Positions 1 through 13,324 of a stretch of 64,000 bases of DNA are shown here, piece by piece. Every line of letters starts with the position of its first letter. The first letter of the stretch is position 1. A program made the position numbers and the translations under genes. This stretch comes from Euwallacea fornicatus (taxonomy: Eukaryota; Arthropoda; Insecta; Coleoptera; Curculionidae): contig NC_089546.1 of the NCBI RefSeq assembly GCF_040115645.1, positions 5,677,001-5,741,000 of the forward strand, in the 5' to 3' direction. The notes beneath the pieces are model-generated. The model had not been told where the DNA came from. It did not search any database and saw nothing but the letters and a program-made list of their open reading frames with translations.

Positions 1-511
1 TCCTCCTATTTCACTTACACCCTGTGCATATGTGATAATTGCAAGCAATGAAAAGGTCATAAATCAGTTTTGCTTGCAAATTTGCGTTTTGTAATTTTAT
101 TACTGTCTATTCGTAGGTAGATCTGCGTAAACGTTAGATTCCAGACTTACACTATTTCTCGAGGAAAATAAATCTTCCATTCAACGAAATTTTTTTCGTA
201 AATAGCGTTGTACATGCCATTCCCAGTTGTATGTACAAATCCTTGTAGGTGTAATTTTTCTCGTAATTAAACCTCGAAATATCAAAGCTTCCTTTGAGTA
301 TTGCAGCTAGCTAGTTCATGTTTCACGTGACTTGAAATGAATTACTGCTTGGGCTTTATTCAAAGTAGATACAATCTCGAAAAATCTTGTACTCAAATGA
401 ATACGTATAAACTTACACCTGCGAATTATGATAGACAATTTGGTTTCTCACGTCACACCACTGAATTATTTTTTAGACTCGCCCCAATTACAAGAATGTA
501 ATTGCCCTATA
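1..511. other. No feature recognised
   Basis: AT-rich sequence with no exon, repeat or RNA gene that I can support. Confidence 0.5.
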
Positions 512-2820
512 CGAGGTGTTCCTAAATATCACCTATATACCGAAAGGGGTAATTTTTTAGCTTACATCACGACTAAAAGTTCGTATATACATAGGCCCGC
601 AAGCGCTTCGTTGTGTATGTACAGGATATTCAGATTTTACAAATATTTCAGTTTTTGCTTTATAGCTCTTGCAGTTCTTGAGACATTTCGCTAAACTTTG
701 GAATGCAATTTATGCTTTAGGGCTTACATCATTGGATGTGTGAACTGGTTTTGATAGCCCTCGGGGGGTAATATTTTTTCAAGGGTTATACCCCGTTTCT
801 CCCCCTTAAATTTTTTCCGGTGCGCCACTGACAGATTCTATAACATAAAACAACTGCTTCTTGTTCAGAAACTATTTTCGCTGTAATAGTTTTTTCGTAT
901 CTGCCTCAGTTATCGAGAAAAGAACAGAAACTGATTCTCTGTAATTCGCTGGACAAAATGAAAATTTCAAAAATGAGCGTTAAAGCTCTGGTTTTATTTG
1001 GCTAAATTGTGTCTGTATATCTTTATTAATTAACGATTTAAGTTTTAATCTTTAACGTGTAAAAGTGTTTTAAATTCACCTTATAATCTTATAATGCTAA
1101 ATTTTACGGGAGCGTTTGAATAAAGTGTATGAGAACGAGTGGATGGGACGTGGTGGAGCTCAGTTATGGGAGCATCTAAAACCTCCAGTGTACATACCAG
1201 TGAATACCCTTGATGAGCTAAGAAATTGAATATCAGATGCATTTGAAACCGTAAGATATATTCCGGGGGTATGCGAAAGAGAATGGACATCAATCGGAAG
1301 AAGAGCGGACGCATACGTAAGGGTTGGAGATCACTTTCAACAGTTGGCGTAGCGAAGTGCCCTTGTTAAGATTATTATTATTAATATTTAGGCTCATCCC
1401 GTCGTTAAATTTCAAAACGTGGTTCGAAAAAAACTCTAAAAATTCTTAAAAATAAAGAATTATCTACATAAAATAAATAACTTGTTACTCATAATAAATT
1501 TTAATTTCATTTGGCGAATTACAGAAAATCGCTTTTTATTTTTTTTTCTCTTGATAACCAACGCAGATACAAAAAACTGGTAGGGAACCAGAGAGTTTCT
1601 AAACAAAACAAAAAAGTAATTTTGTATTTTAGAACACAGCAGCGGTCTAACGCGAAAACGTGCAGAGGGAGAAAAGTAGGCATGGCCCCTGAAATAAATA
1701 TCACCCCGTAAATTATTAAAACCTCTTGACATGTGTAATGATGTGAGCCTTACAGTGTAAACTATTATACAACGTGTTTCTTCTTCAGTTCTTAATGGAT
1801 GGTGAAAAATGAAATGGGTTACTCGTGAGCTTATTTTGAGATGAAAGCTTCATATAGGCACGTCCTAAATTGCGCCCATTTTGATTTCTAGGTTGTTGAA
1901 GTTTCTTTTTTTAATTAATTTCTCTGTTATTTGTGGAGACAATTAACTTAAAATTGGTGGTAACTATAGTTTTAGCTTTCAGAACGAAGTTAAATAAAAA
2001 TGATTGAAAATACTCGACAACGCGTTACTTTTTTTGTTGTCACTCTCAATAGTTTACATCTAAGCTTTTTTTATCTCTTTTTAGATTTTATTTATTATTT
2101 TCATTTAATCCTTTATGTCTTTTATTAATTTTCTTTAATTAGGAACAATAGTTTAAGAGATATTTGGAAAAATTAGCACTACTAAATTAGATTATAATCG
2201 AAGGAATTGCTCAAAATGTCATCAAGTAAGAAAATACAAGATTCTATCCTTCTCATGGACTACCGGACTCTAAGAAAAATTCCAGATGTAGTTCTAATAG
2301 ATTGAGAATCATTTGCAATTCCGTTCCTGTGTAGGTGTAGAATATATTAGCTTTAAAATGTGGCCCAATAGTAACGCCCCGTAGAGTATTTGAAATAACT
2401 GTCATTTAAGTTTGTTTTTAATGCTAAAATGATTATTATTACCAATTTTGAGTTAATTAATTTTACAAATATCGGAGAGATTAATGAATATCGAAAAAAA
2501 AAATACACTTCAAAACCCCGTAAATGAAAATGGAAGCAATTTAGGAAATGCCTCTATATGAAGTTGTTATCTTAAAAAAAGCTCATGGTTCACCCATTTC
2601 ATGTCTCGCCGTATGTTAAGAAACATCCTGTATATTCCAAATTTTAGCAAAACGCCTCAAAACCAGGTTATGAAGAAGAAACTTAAAAATTTCTGCAATT
2701 TGAACATCCTAGAAACAGGTAACGAAGCGTATGCGGATCTACGTTTGTATAAAGTTTTAGTCGTGAAATAAGCTAAAGATTACCTCCTTCGTCGCGCACA
2801 TGATATTTAGGAACACCCTG
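512..2820. mobile_element. Inverted-repeat element, no transposase recognised
   Basis: Left end TA|CGAGGTGTTCCTAAATATCA and right end, read on the other strand, TA|CAGGGTGTTCCTAAATATCA are inverted copies; similarity continues inward for about 130 bp (shared CACGACTAAAA and CGCTTCGTT). TA flanks both sides. The 2 kb inside has only short frames and no motif I can name. It could be one element or two single ends belonging to different copies. Confidence 0.55.
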
Positions 2821-3145
2821 TATAATTATACCTCAGAACTTGTATGTTTTCTGAAAAGCCAATAAAGGCTTTAAATAAGGATTCCAAGGAGTAAACCTCT
2901 CGCAGAAGCAATATATCACACACTTGCGAACAAAATAATTTCAAAGCAAAGAGAAGAATTGTCCGTAATCCATCATCATTTTTATTTTCTTGGTAAAGTT
3001 ACCTAACTTATAGTTTAATTTTTTGGGCCTAAAGGTGCATTTCACCATTGAGGTTCAATGTCATTTTGTTTCTGCTAAACGCTACCAATCTGTTATAAAA
3101 ATTGCCTAAATTACTTCTAAAATTAAAATGTTAATATGGAAATTG

Positions 3146-3880
3146 CAGTGGCGAAACACCGAGTAGTTGTCTTAAGATATCGTTTTTATTAGTTATGAAT
3201 GCATCCTTAACTTTAAGTCAGTTTCAGTCAGGGCTAGAAAACGTAAACTTAAAGTCTATTTTTGGTACATTTCTGTCTAACGTCTGCAGAAATTAATTAG
3301 TTTCCGTATACGTTGGATGTAATTCCTTATTAAATTAGTAAGTGGTATAATTACACCGCTTACTAATTTTATGAGGAATTGCTAAGATTGTTCAGCGCAG
3401 TGCCGTAGCAAGAGGCAGGTCAATTTCTAGATAGAAAATTGAGTGTAGAAGTCTCCTTTTGGCAAGACGTCGATTGTTGCCGTGGATTTTGACTGCGCCA
3501 CTGACTAATTTGATGCAAAAATTGTTCAAAATTCACTGGAGTAAAAAAAAAAAACGAAATGTTGGAACTTTAACTGTCAACTACAGTGACCCAACAAGGG
3601 GTTGATAAATTTCCACATGTAGTAGACAGAAAATTGAGTTTAAAAATTTGTTCTTTCCACGTCGTCAACTAGGTCCGAATATTGGTTACGCCATTAATTA
3701 ATTTAATGGAAAACTCACTAGAGTTCACTTTAGCCAAAAACGAAAATTAGAACCTGAAATGCTTGACGACAGTAGCGTGAAATTGGCCAGAACAGTTCCT
3801 CAACAAACAATTTTGCTTAAAAATCTTGCACATCGTCAATTACTTTCAGGACTTAGCTCTGCCATTGGGTAATTTAATAT
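3146..3880. repeat. Diverged tandem repeats S1, period about 185 bp
   Basis: CAGTGGCG-like cores at 3146, 3398, 3584 and 3770, and a second motif (gccactgactaatttgatg-like) at about 3495, 3688 and 3861. Units are strongly diverged. See also arrays S2-S5. Confidence 0.5.
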
Positions 3881-4510
3881 AAATTTGTTCAAAAGCTTTT
3901 TGAGCTAAAGTCAAACCATCGGCCATTTCTGTTTTAAATCTGATTGGATCGAGCGAGCTAAAGATGATATTTATGTTTGGGAATATTGGCTTTGGGATGC
4001 GAAACACCACTGAATTATTTTAGGTATTTTATCATAACGACGTTTAAAGATTGAAGAAAAGCAATTTGTCGCAGTCACTGGTTTCGGGGTTGGAAAAAGC
4101 GATTTTAAATTATTAAAAATAGCCAGTTAAAGAGGACAGAAAAAGAAACTCAACTTGAAGGTTCTGCTGTAAACCTGGCGGGTTTGAGTGAATTAAAGTG
4201 ACGCTATCAATTTCCAGGAAATTTATGAAGGATCCAGGAAATAGCGATCTAAGCTGAAGTATTAAGCTGAGCCGGAAGCTTAGTATTCTTTCTCATAATA
4301 TCTAAGTGTATTTTGACGACACCACTCGAATATTCAAATTTGGGAGAGAAGAGCGGTTGGATGTTATTGGAATGCTCAACATTGGAGACGCATCTTGGTT
4401 CTTCAATTTGTCCCACAAATCTATTTCTCTTTAATTGGGCCATCCCTACGAGTTCCTTCTAAAAACTTACTGCACCTCCGATTTTGTTTGAAGACACATT
4501 CACGGTGCGA

Positions 4511-6410
4511 GACATGAGGTGAAGAAACTTGTTGCTACATGTTTACGACTTTTATAAACCGGATTTAAAAAATGCTTAAACACGTATAATTTTATTTTAA
4601 ATAACGCATTTAATGCCCCATTTTCGAAGTTCGACTTTTTCACCCCCATCCATCTGCCCATACTAACTCTTTAATTTGAAATGGAAAGGTACCCAGTGTA
4701 GTGAAACGTAATTCAATAAGGGATACAACGGGGTGCTCAGAACTAAAATTGGATCTACAGTTGCCTTAAAAAAAAATAGAATAAGGTCTGCACCCTAAAA
4801 AGATTAAAAGTTTTAATTTTTGCTTCCTTGATAGACTATCCGTTCTTATTTTACTTTTAGAGAAAGAGTGAAGAAATGACAATAAGCCTTAGAAATTCCA
4901 AACCGTCGTCAGTTTAAACAATTTTTTAGATACAAAATATTATGGTTTTCACAGAATTAATTAGTGGTTGGACCCATTCGTCAGGCATTCCCCACAGTTA
5001 GAATAACAAAAAAATCGACCATTTAGCCGAGAAGGAAAAAATTGAAATTTCAATGTTTTTGGGGCACGAAGATCGCAAAAGAGCTTGCGAAGAGGTGTAT
5101 CTCATATTTAACGAAAAATATCGATAAACGTGCTGTTTGTGGGATTAATAAAAAATGTTTAACAAATTGGAAGTGTGAAAGCTGCTCCAAAATGTAGAAG
5201 ACCTCGAAGAGCAACTGGTAGCGTTAAAGCGCTATACATTATTTGATCTATCGACTAAAGCTCCATAGAGTTTACCGGCAAGCTTGTCGATGAATTTTTA
5301 AAAGCGATTTTTTAAAATGAGAAAAATTCTATACGATCCATATAGATTTCTTTTAACCAAGATTTGACGACTGAAGATTTTGATGGAACGACAGAATTTT
5401 GTGAATAGATGCAAGACAAAGGCATTCAGGATAATAACTTCTTTTCTAGGATTTCATTTTCGAAAGACGCAACGTTTCGCTTAAATGAATCCATTCGTTG
5501 CCACAATTCTTGCGAATGATCGACAGACAACCCATCTAGGACCCTGCACACACGACATCTGCAAAAACCCAATGGATGGGTATAATCGGCCACGAGTTCA
5601 CGGGTCCATTTTTCACACAGGGGACCTTAAACAACGCAGCACACTCGCACTTATTGCAAAACAAAACAGCGCCATCGACCGCCGCAATTTTTCCTCGAGA
5701 AAATGGCGAACGAACTTTTAATAATATTTTTTTCGAACAACACGGCGCGCCACCACATTGCGCTACGGCCGCGAAAGAGCATTTTGGTGAAATTTTCCCC
5801 TGGAGATAGATCGGTAAAAGAGGCGCAATAGGCCGGCCACCGCGACCTCCGGAGCTTACGCTCTTCGTTCTTTTTTTTTTTTTGTGGAGTAACTTTAAAG
5901 GTATTATTTACAAAAATAGGCCACAAGATTTAGATGATTTACGTCTCAGAATTCAATTGGAATTAAAATTAATAACAGAAGCAACAGTGGATAATTGCAC
6001 AAAAGAGCTCGAAGAATGACTAAGTCATTCCCAGATTGTTACTGGAGGCTAATAAGTTGACCATTAAGATAGGAATTTCAATTTTGTTTGATCTGATAGC
6101 GAGCTACTTTATTTCGTATCTAATAATTTAATTTTTAAGGAAACTCTAAAGCCAATTTTAGTTCTGAGTATACTGTTGCGTCCTTTATTAAATTACTTTT
6201 CATTTGACATACTACGATGGGCAAATTTAAATTTCAAAACAAAAAGTTAGTACGAGTAGCTGGGTAGAGGTGAAAATTTCGAACGTCGAAAATAACGCAC
6301 TCGATATCTTTTTTTTTTTTTTTTTTTAAATAAAATTACACGTTTTTGGGCACTTTTCAAAAACACCTGGTTTATGAAATCTACGAACGCAGCATTTCTC
6401 ATAAGCGCGC
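4511..6410 (+). mobile_element. DD41D-type Tc1/mariner relic, copy A1
   Basis: Right end ...taagcgcgc|TA and left end near 4511 are diverged inverted repeats shared with copies A2 and A3. The + strand holds transposase remnants: LIFNEKY, IFFEQHGAPPHCAT, and RPPRPPELTLFVLFF. The catalytic D of the DGAPPH motif is now H, and the third D is V. I count 41 residues between those two sites, as in the DD41D (rosa-like) group. Multiple stops and frameshifts make it dead. Confidence 0.75.
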
Positions 6411-6412
6411 TA

Positions 6413-7812
6413 TAGAGCTTGATCTTTCAGAACACCGAACGTCCTGTATAGATTATTCACATGTAATAATTGCGCTGATTCGAGCCGAAACAATGAAACT
6501 TCTCTTAATATCCGTGCCTAATAAAAGGCAAGTCATTTAAGGGGGCCCACGTATAAAATAAACGAGATTCGTTTATATTAGGGCTCCCGTACATAAGATG
6601 CTACTTAAGAAAGTAAAGCTTGGCGTTGATGTGAAGCCTGGGTAATTTTCCAGTCAGTAGGCCAAACTGCCGTTTTCCTTTGATTTTTCAGAGAGTTTCC
6701 GTTTTCTCGGGGAGGAGCGCAACTTATTTAAATTTGAAAACGGGTACCATAAAATGAAATTGAGTTTGCGGAACGTGTATTAGATACGAGATTTTTTCTA
6801 TTAATATTTATGTGGGGTCACCAGTTCTGACTGTGGAGTAATTGGGGATGCAAGGAAGTTTCAGAATAATTCTTTCGATAAATCGTCGCATTCGATTCTG
6901 CGGTCATTTGCTGGTCATAGTCGACCAGGACAGCTCGTGAGGAATGCGTTCACGAAGAGGATGATCGCAACGAGCCGATTTCCATTTCGACTGTATTCTG
7001 TGATAATAATCGCAAGGAGTAAAAAAAACTGTAAGAGAATTGGATGATTTGTGCACTTTTGAAGTTGAAATTTCGATCACGTTTGAAGAAAAACAACATC
7101 TGTACCTCAAAGGGAATCATGGTCTATCTACCTTAAGGTCCTCCTCTCTCTTAATTCCCGATAAATTCGGTAAGATTTACACTTCCCCGAACAACTTTAC
7201 ATAGGGGCAATGTAACAGCTTTGGTAGGTGCAAGTTTATTGGCTTCGGAAACTAAAATCTCAGGCTGAACTAAATTCAGTTACAACCAAGTTTTGGTTAC
7301 GTGTAACATTTGTAATTAAAGCAATTATACCGGGGGTTTCGGTCGACGCTTCGAAACATTACCTTAATATTAATTAGCTGCTAAGTTTCCAGTAGCATAA
7401 AAGCCTTTGCCAGGCGGGGTTGGTTTGAGATGTGAATAGTTTCCTTTTCAGGTCTACCTTAAAAGGCTCGAAAAACGATTAGCTGCACGTACACTTTTAC
7501 AATGGCGTTTTGCTGTACAACATCCAGTATTGTGCCTAACGACAGCGGCAAACTAAAATTTACGATATATTTTATTTATAATTCGCAAATGTTTTCTTTT
7601 TGTTACTGCAGTATCGTATAACGTACGTTCGTATGCACTTTCCATAAACCTGTTAACTGTTTAAAGGCTTTAAAAAAAAAAAAACGGGTTTTTGTAATTT
7701 TTTTCTTGTGCAAAGTGATAGCAACAAATAATACTTTCATTTTAAAATATCAGTTAACGTTCGCCTTTTGGCGCCGCATTTCAAAATTTGCGAAAGAATG
7801 AATTAATTTAAC
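6413..7812. other. No gene recognised
   Basis: Apart from the hairpin at 6541 there is only unassigned AT-rich sequence; open frames are short and have no family motif. Confidence 0.5.
6541..6588. repeat. Imperfect hairpin
   Basis: gggggcccacgtataaaataaacga is followed by its imperfect inverse tcgtttatattagggctccc. No known role. Confidence 0.5.
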
Positions 7813-8715
7813 GTGGGCCGTGCGAAAACAATATCCCATGAAATGAGATTTTTTCAAAAAAAAAAAAAAATGGGATTCAAGCAATCCGAAATCGCAATAA
7901 GTTTGGATTTAAGCGTCCAGTTAAAGAATTCAACAGGCTCCGATGGACATTTGTTAAAATATCCAAAAAAAATCGTTATCATTTTTCTACCAAGATTTCT
8001 GGAAAATTAGAAGAGGCAAGCGCCTGGACAACCTTTCCTAGTGCGGCAAGAAGGAGGTCGTTGGCTGGTGGGGTTTGTAGGCAAGAGGGCGGGCGAAGAA
8101 CCATCACGGTCAAAAACGACGTAAAAGCCCGACTTGGATTTGCTGGAAATCATTTGGATCGGCGTGTTGCTCGCCTACAAAAAGTCACGTGTGGTGACGA
8201 ATCGGCATACGACTTATGTGGAAACGTTGGTGTCATGTCTGCGAGACGACCCGACGGAAAACTATTCCACAAAAAGAACATTTGCCCCACGGTCAGGTAC
8301 GGAGGCGGTAACGTTTGAAGTGGGCCCAATTCACAGAATTGTGGGTAGAACGGATAGATTTCGGGGACGAACTTGGTGCCGTTTATCAGTGATGTAATGC
8401 CATTATTCTCCATTTTCCAACGGGGTAATGTTCACAAACAGACCTCTGCTCTGGTGAAAAAACGGCAAGCGACGAAAAAGATTGCTCCTCTGAACTGCCC
8501 GGCATATTTGCCAGACCTTGATCCCGCAGAAGTCTGTGGCGTGACGTTGGGAGAGAAATGAGGTGTAAGAATTACTCCAATTTCGAGGATCTCCTCGCAG
8601 CAATTGGAAGTGCGTGGAAGCAAATCGGTAAGCAGGACATTGAAAAATTAACCCAATCAATGTCAAAACAATGTGCAGAAGTGGCGAGGCATGGACGATA
8701 TTATACGAAATGTTA
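7813..8715 (+). pseudogene. Tc1-like DD34E transposase relic
   Basis: Begins MGRAKTISHEMRFF and continues GFKQSEIAISLDLS, a Tc1 N-terminal helix-turn-helix. Then DESAYDLCGNVGVMSARRP, CPTVRYGGGNV, and CPAYLPDLDPAEVCG, the third catalytic region with Glu. The end KLTQSMSKQCAEVARHGRYY matches Tc1 C-termini. Frame changes several times. Confidence 0.8.
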
Positions 8716-8885
8716 ATCTAATTAGCTTTTTCGTATGTTTTGTTGATTAATCTATTTTGTTGCGATATTTATGGACAGTAAATGAGTCCAAAAACGTTTT
8801 TACTTCTGCCAACATGTTCTTTGATATAATTTTTTATCATCGAGCTCGCTCCCATAAATTGGTTTTAAATAGTACATATACCATA

Positions 8886-9520
8886 CAGGGTGAGTCGGGA
8901 GGATCGTGCCAAACTTCAGGAGCGTGTTGTACATGGAAAATAATTGTAAAAAAACTCAAACGTTGTTATCCGATTTTCGTTTGTTTACAAGTTATAGCGT
9001 AAATAAAATTAAAATATAAAATTTAAAAAAATTATAAATTTCATAAGAAATTCCATAAATAAACGTTTGGATATCATAGTAAAAGTTCAAAAATATCGCC
9101 ATTAACTTCTAAACATTTTCGGCTTCGTCTATGAAGAGCATTCGTTGCGCTCCTGATTGTTTCATGTCTTTCTTTAATGGCAGCTGTAGCATTTCTAATG
9201 CGTTGAATTGGTGCATCTTGAGCGTCCACTTTTACCCTGTACACTTCAGTTTTAAACCAACCCCACAAACAATGGTCTAGTGGCGCGAGGTCTGGAGACC
9301 TTGGAGGCCAACTAATAGGGCCACCACGACCGATCCAACGTATTAATTTATGGAATTTCTTATGAAATTTATAAAATTTTTTAATTTTATGTTTTAATTT
9401 TATTTACGATATAACTTGTAAACAAACGAAAATCGGGTAACAACATTCGAGTTTTCTTACATTTATTCTTCATGTACAACACGCTCCTGAAGTTTGGCAC
9501 GATCCTCCCGACTCACCCTG
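8886..9520 (-). mobile_element. 635-bp internally deleted transposon with 175-bp inverted repeats
   Basis: Ends TA|CAGGGTGAGTCGGGAGG and its inverse CCTCCCGACTCACCCTG|TA are perfect for the first 50 bases, and the repeats extend about 175 bp at roughly 90% identity by eye. The interior (9074-9330, minus strand) keeps an open transposase C-terminus: RWIGRGGPISWPPRSPDLAP, then LDHCLWGWFKTEVYR and a terminal stop. The N-terminal two thirds is deleted, so movement would need a transposase from elsewhere. Least degraded transposon in the window. Confidence 0.88.
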
Positions 9521-9522
9521 TA

Positions 9523-10204
9523 CATGGGAATACATATATATTTCCATTTTTTTTCTTTAATAAGAGGCTGCTTAAAAATGTTAGACAAATACTGGGCGTT
9601 GCTGCATTCATGTACGATATTGCGGATTCGGGGTATTTCAATATCTCATTACGTCTATTATTCCACCGTTCATGATTGGCAGTAATCGCAAATTTAGGAA
9701 ACCAATAAAGTGTAAAATGGAAACACACTTGAAATATGTATAGCGGTATATCTGCGGAACCGGATCACCTATTTTATTTGAACATTTCTCAAATTCAGAT
9801 TCGACTCAGCATTGAAAGAAATCTATTCAAAATAAATCGACAAAGTTCCAGAGAGTATATTATTATTCAGTTGGGGACCTACATGCATCGAAAAGTTCAA
9901 AAGTTCCGGAGCAATTTATAGGGCGCTAGTATTCCTAAACTTGACGATAAGGCAAGTTTTTATTTTTTCGTTACATCCTTAACAAATTTTCGACAATTGA
10001 CTTTTAGATGTGGAATTGATGGAAGTAAATTTCTGATATTTCCAACAGTTTTTTAACGCTTTGTTTCCTCCGGAAAACTGCGATTCCGTTGCTCGTTGAT
10101 TCCCTCTAAAGGGGAGTCCAATATCTAAGAGGCACTGCAGCAACTTTCTTCGGAAAGTTGTCCAGATCTTGGCCTATTCGCACCAAGGGTTAATAGACAT
10201 CTCT
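9523..10204. other. No gene recognised
   Basis: Overlapping short frames on both strands near 9.5-9.7 kb have no family motif. Nothing else seen. Confidence 0.5.
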
Positions 10205-11040
10205 ATAGTGACCACTTTATCCGGGAGATAACTACCAGATAATCCAAGTTGTAGGTAACTTTACCAAGAGCGTAGTTTCCATAGAAACGAGTAAATCAAG
10301 GCAGAGCATTGATCCGTTTCCGCGGTTTCATGGAGATTATCGTTCAGGTAAAGTTTTCAGTACATTGATCTATCGGCTCTTAGTCCATTAAATCCAGATC
10401 TATAAGTCAACCGGCGAAAATTTATTGTGGATCTAATTCAAGCATTTTCCAATATCCGTAAATGGACTTCCAAGGACTAAAGGCCGACAGATACATACAT
10501 TTAGCTCCCCAATGACAACTTTATCTGGAAGATATTTTCGGTGGAAACTTTAAAACTATAGCCAAGGTTCAATCTTGAGGTCGATGTTTCTACGGAGGTC
10601 CTCGTTCTGGTGCCTGAATGGGCAACTTTCCAGGGTGGAAATTTTCCATAGAAACGGTAATATCAAAGCAGGACATTGGCCAGTTTGTGGGTTTTCGTCG
10701 AACTTTCAGATAAAATTGCCGGTTGATAGATTTTTATCCGGGGAAGTCCCTTTCGGAGAGTCGAGCAGGGGAGGAGTTGAGGCTTTTTTGGGGGAGCCAG
10801 GCGTTAAAATACTTTAAACAGTAATTAATATTCGGAATTGGGTTCAGTTGAATTCAGTTTTACGATTATAAGCCGGTGGAAATATGCCATGAATGTAACA
10901 AAAATATGAATGGCCAGTTTAGCGATTTTAGCGTTCTTTAAATCGATTTTCTTTCACATAAAGTTTTTGTTGACATGGAAACGGATCACTTCCATTAGTT
11001 CATTGATTCAGTTCCATGAAACTACTCCATTGATCTACAT
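10205..11040. repeat. Diverged direct repeats, spacing about 330-370 bp
   Basis: The block around tccatagaaacg...atcaa..cag..cattg occurs at about 10276 and 10646 and more weakly near 10977; an actttatc(t/c)gg(a/g)agata block occurs at about 10211 and 10519. Origin unknown. Confidence 0.4.
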
Positions 11041-11202
11041 TGAAGTCATCAAGCTCAGAGCAGTTTACGACGGAAAAAAATTTATTTTCACTGACATTAT
11101 TTTCTAGATAATGTTGCAAGTGCGTTGATTTATTAACTGCATACGTATTCTATGTGCCATTCACCGTGAAAAAAAAGAGTAATTGAATTTTAAAACATTC
11201 CA

Positions 11203-11649
11203 TGAGGATAGTCCTACATTACAAATAGATAGTGAGTTTTTCGTTAAAAATTTACCAGGGTGTTCCGTTGATTTGTGTTGATTTTTAAGACGACGCACCA
11301 ATTCAGAGTTCCTCCATCGCGACGGCCAAAATCAATCAACTCGAGTTCGAACTTCTCCTCCATCCACCATTTTCGCCAGATTTAGCCCCCTCGGATCATT
11401 TTCTATTTCCAAATTTGAAAAAATTTTTCGGATGGATAGAGATTTGCTAGCAATGACGCGGTGGAGTCCGAGGTTGATGCATATTTTGAAACGTTCGAAG
11501 CTTCTTACTGCAAACTGAGTGTAGGAGTCATGTAGAACATCGTTGGGGAAACCGTGTCGATCTCAGCGGGGACTATGTTAAGAAACAATCCAATATTTTC
11601 CATTTCTTTCCTTTAATTGTTTGGTCAGACACTTTTGAAGCTATCCTCG
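11203..11649 (+). mobile_element. Internally deleted mariner (DD34D), copy M1
   Basis: Starts TGAGGATAGTCC and ends gaagctatcctcg|TA, the mariner ends also seen in M2 and M3. The 5' UTR part (CCGTTGATTTGTGTT) runs directly into the C-terminal third (HPPFSPDLAPSDHFLFPNLK). About 800 bp is missing compared with M2. Confidence 0.75.
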
Positions 11650-12049
11650 TATCAGGTTAATTTCATATAATTTGATCTCGTCCAGCGACAATGTTTAACT
11701 GTTGCAATTAAAATGGATTATTCCCGACGCGTTTCATTGTGCTGTTTATGACCGTTTCAATTTAAAATTTAATCCGGACAGATTAATACAGTTTTATTGT
11801 TTGGACATTTAATATACGTCAGTAGCCATCATTCGTAATTTAACGGGGTTTATTTGCCGAAATAGCGCTTGATTGTTGAAAGAATTAGAGCGGAATATCG
11901 ATATTCAGTCAGCTTTTATACAACTGGTTCAAATGAGTCGAGAACCTCTTTGGAAGATAAAAAATGTCCAGAAATTTGGGCTTTACGAGGATTGTTTTTT
12001 CACATAGAGCTGGAACAAAACAGTAGATAACTTTTAAAGACTTTAGTGC

Positions 12050-12950
12050 TTTTCGAAACACTCTTCACGAAGATCAATGCGCTTTGTGGAACCATTTCTG
12101 GAAGCAGTTGTCGCTGTCAAAAAGACGTCAATCGTTTCCGACGACTGGAACCGTTGACCACGCAGTGTGTTCTAGATTTTCGAAAAGGTAAAGGAATCGA
12201 TCGAATTTAGGTCAGGACTGTACGGAGGACGGTCGACGTTGTGTAGCGTTAAAATTTGCATAATCTTGCGAGCTGCGTGTGAACTTGCATTGTCTTGGTG
12301 GAGAATGATTCCTCGTTTGGGGTTAGTTTCCTTAACTTAACGATGACTTCCGGCAAACAAATTGTTGGATACCGCTCAGCATTAACAATTTCTTGATCCT
12401 GCAGGTGTTTGTCGCTACACAACCTGCCTTTGAGAAAAATGTCGCGACAATCTTTTTGGGCACACTTCGAGCACGGATGGCTTTTGTTGGTTTTTCTTCA
12501 TCTTGGAATATCGAAACACAAGATTGGCACATATTTTCGGATTCATATGAGTAAATCCACGATTCATCACCAATGTCGATGATGTACACGTTTTTAGGGT
12601 TTACTTGGTGCGTTCAAGTGACCTAGAGCTTTTTGATACCAACGGTCTCTTGCCTTTTTCGCTTCTTCGGTTAACAAATGCGGTGTCCAACGGGGCACTA
12701 ATCTTTTTGAGACAATTTTTCGTGCAAAATTTCTTGAATCGAAGTCTTTCAAATCCCAAGGGGCGTCTCAATATTGCGATGTGTCACATGCAAATCTTTC
12801 TCGATGCGCTTGCGCACAGCATCGACATTTTTGGTGTACCTGTCTCTGGACCCAGACTCATTTGTCCATATTTAAATTTTCCATTCCCACGATAAAGTTT
12901 TTACTGATGTGGTCCTTCGTTGCCGAAAATAGAAATCAACTCAGCAAGGC
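12050..12950 (-). pseudogene. Mariner-like transposase relic, second lineage (M5)
   Basis: Minus-strand pieces: DIGDESWIYSYESENM (first catalytic D), FQDEEKPTKAIRARSVPKK, RGIILHQDNASSHAA (second D) and RPPYSPDLNSIDSF (third D). These are mariner motifs, but different from M1-M4. Frameshifts between pieces. Confidence 0.75.
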
Positions 12951-13324
12951 ATTCTGCTGAAATAATTGTCTTCGAAAGTTGGGAAAATCAATTGCGTGAA
13001 AATCAACTGCGAACCAACTGATATTTGAAAATTTACTGCATCTACAAATCTAATGCATTTACAAGTGTACGAATCGCACTCAAACTTTGGATTTAGGTTA
13101 ATTAAAAATTATTGTTAAATTTTGTTAATGACATTTTAATAGCGTTTCTCTCTATATTTCCGTATGCAAAACATAAAAAGTAACCCTTGTATTATATTCC
13201 CGTACACCTGGCGATACAGATAATTTACCTTGATAAATAGGTCACACGCGCGATTTCCCTCGAACACTCTATTGTTTTTCCATTAGCAAAATGTTAATTG
13301 TGTGTCAGAGTTTTTAATAAAATA

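Noticed and set aside
3146..3503. A single hAT-like element with CAGTGGCG...CGCCACTG ends
   Set aside because: The 8-bp flanks (ggaaattg, actaattt) are not duplicates, and the same motif recurs at about 185-bp steps, which fits an array better.
5485..5926. Overlapping frames on both strands near 5.5-5.9 kb
   Set aside because: These are frames of the decayed A1 transposase and their shadows, not separate genes.
10910..11107. Hydrophobic frame as the missing testican signal-peptide exon
   Set aside because: Starts with a hydrophobic run but has no convincing donor in phase 0 nearby and lies 23 kb from the next exon. No positive support.
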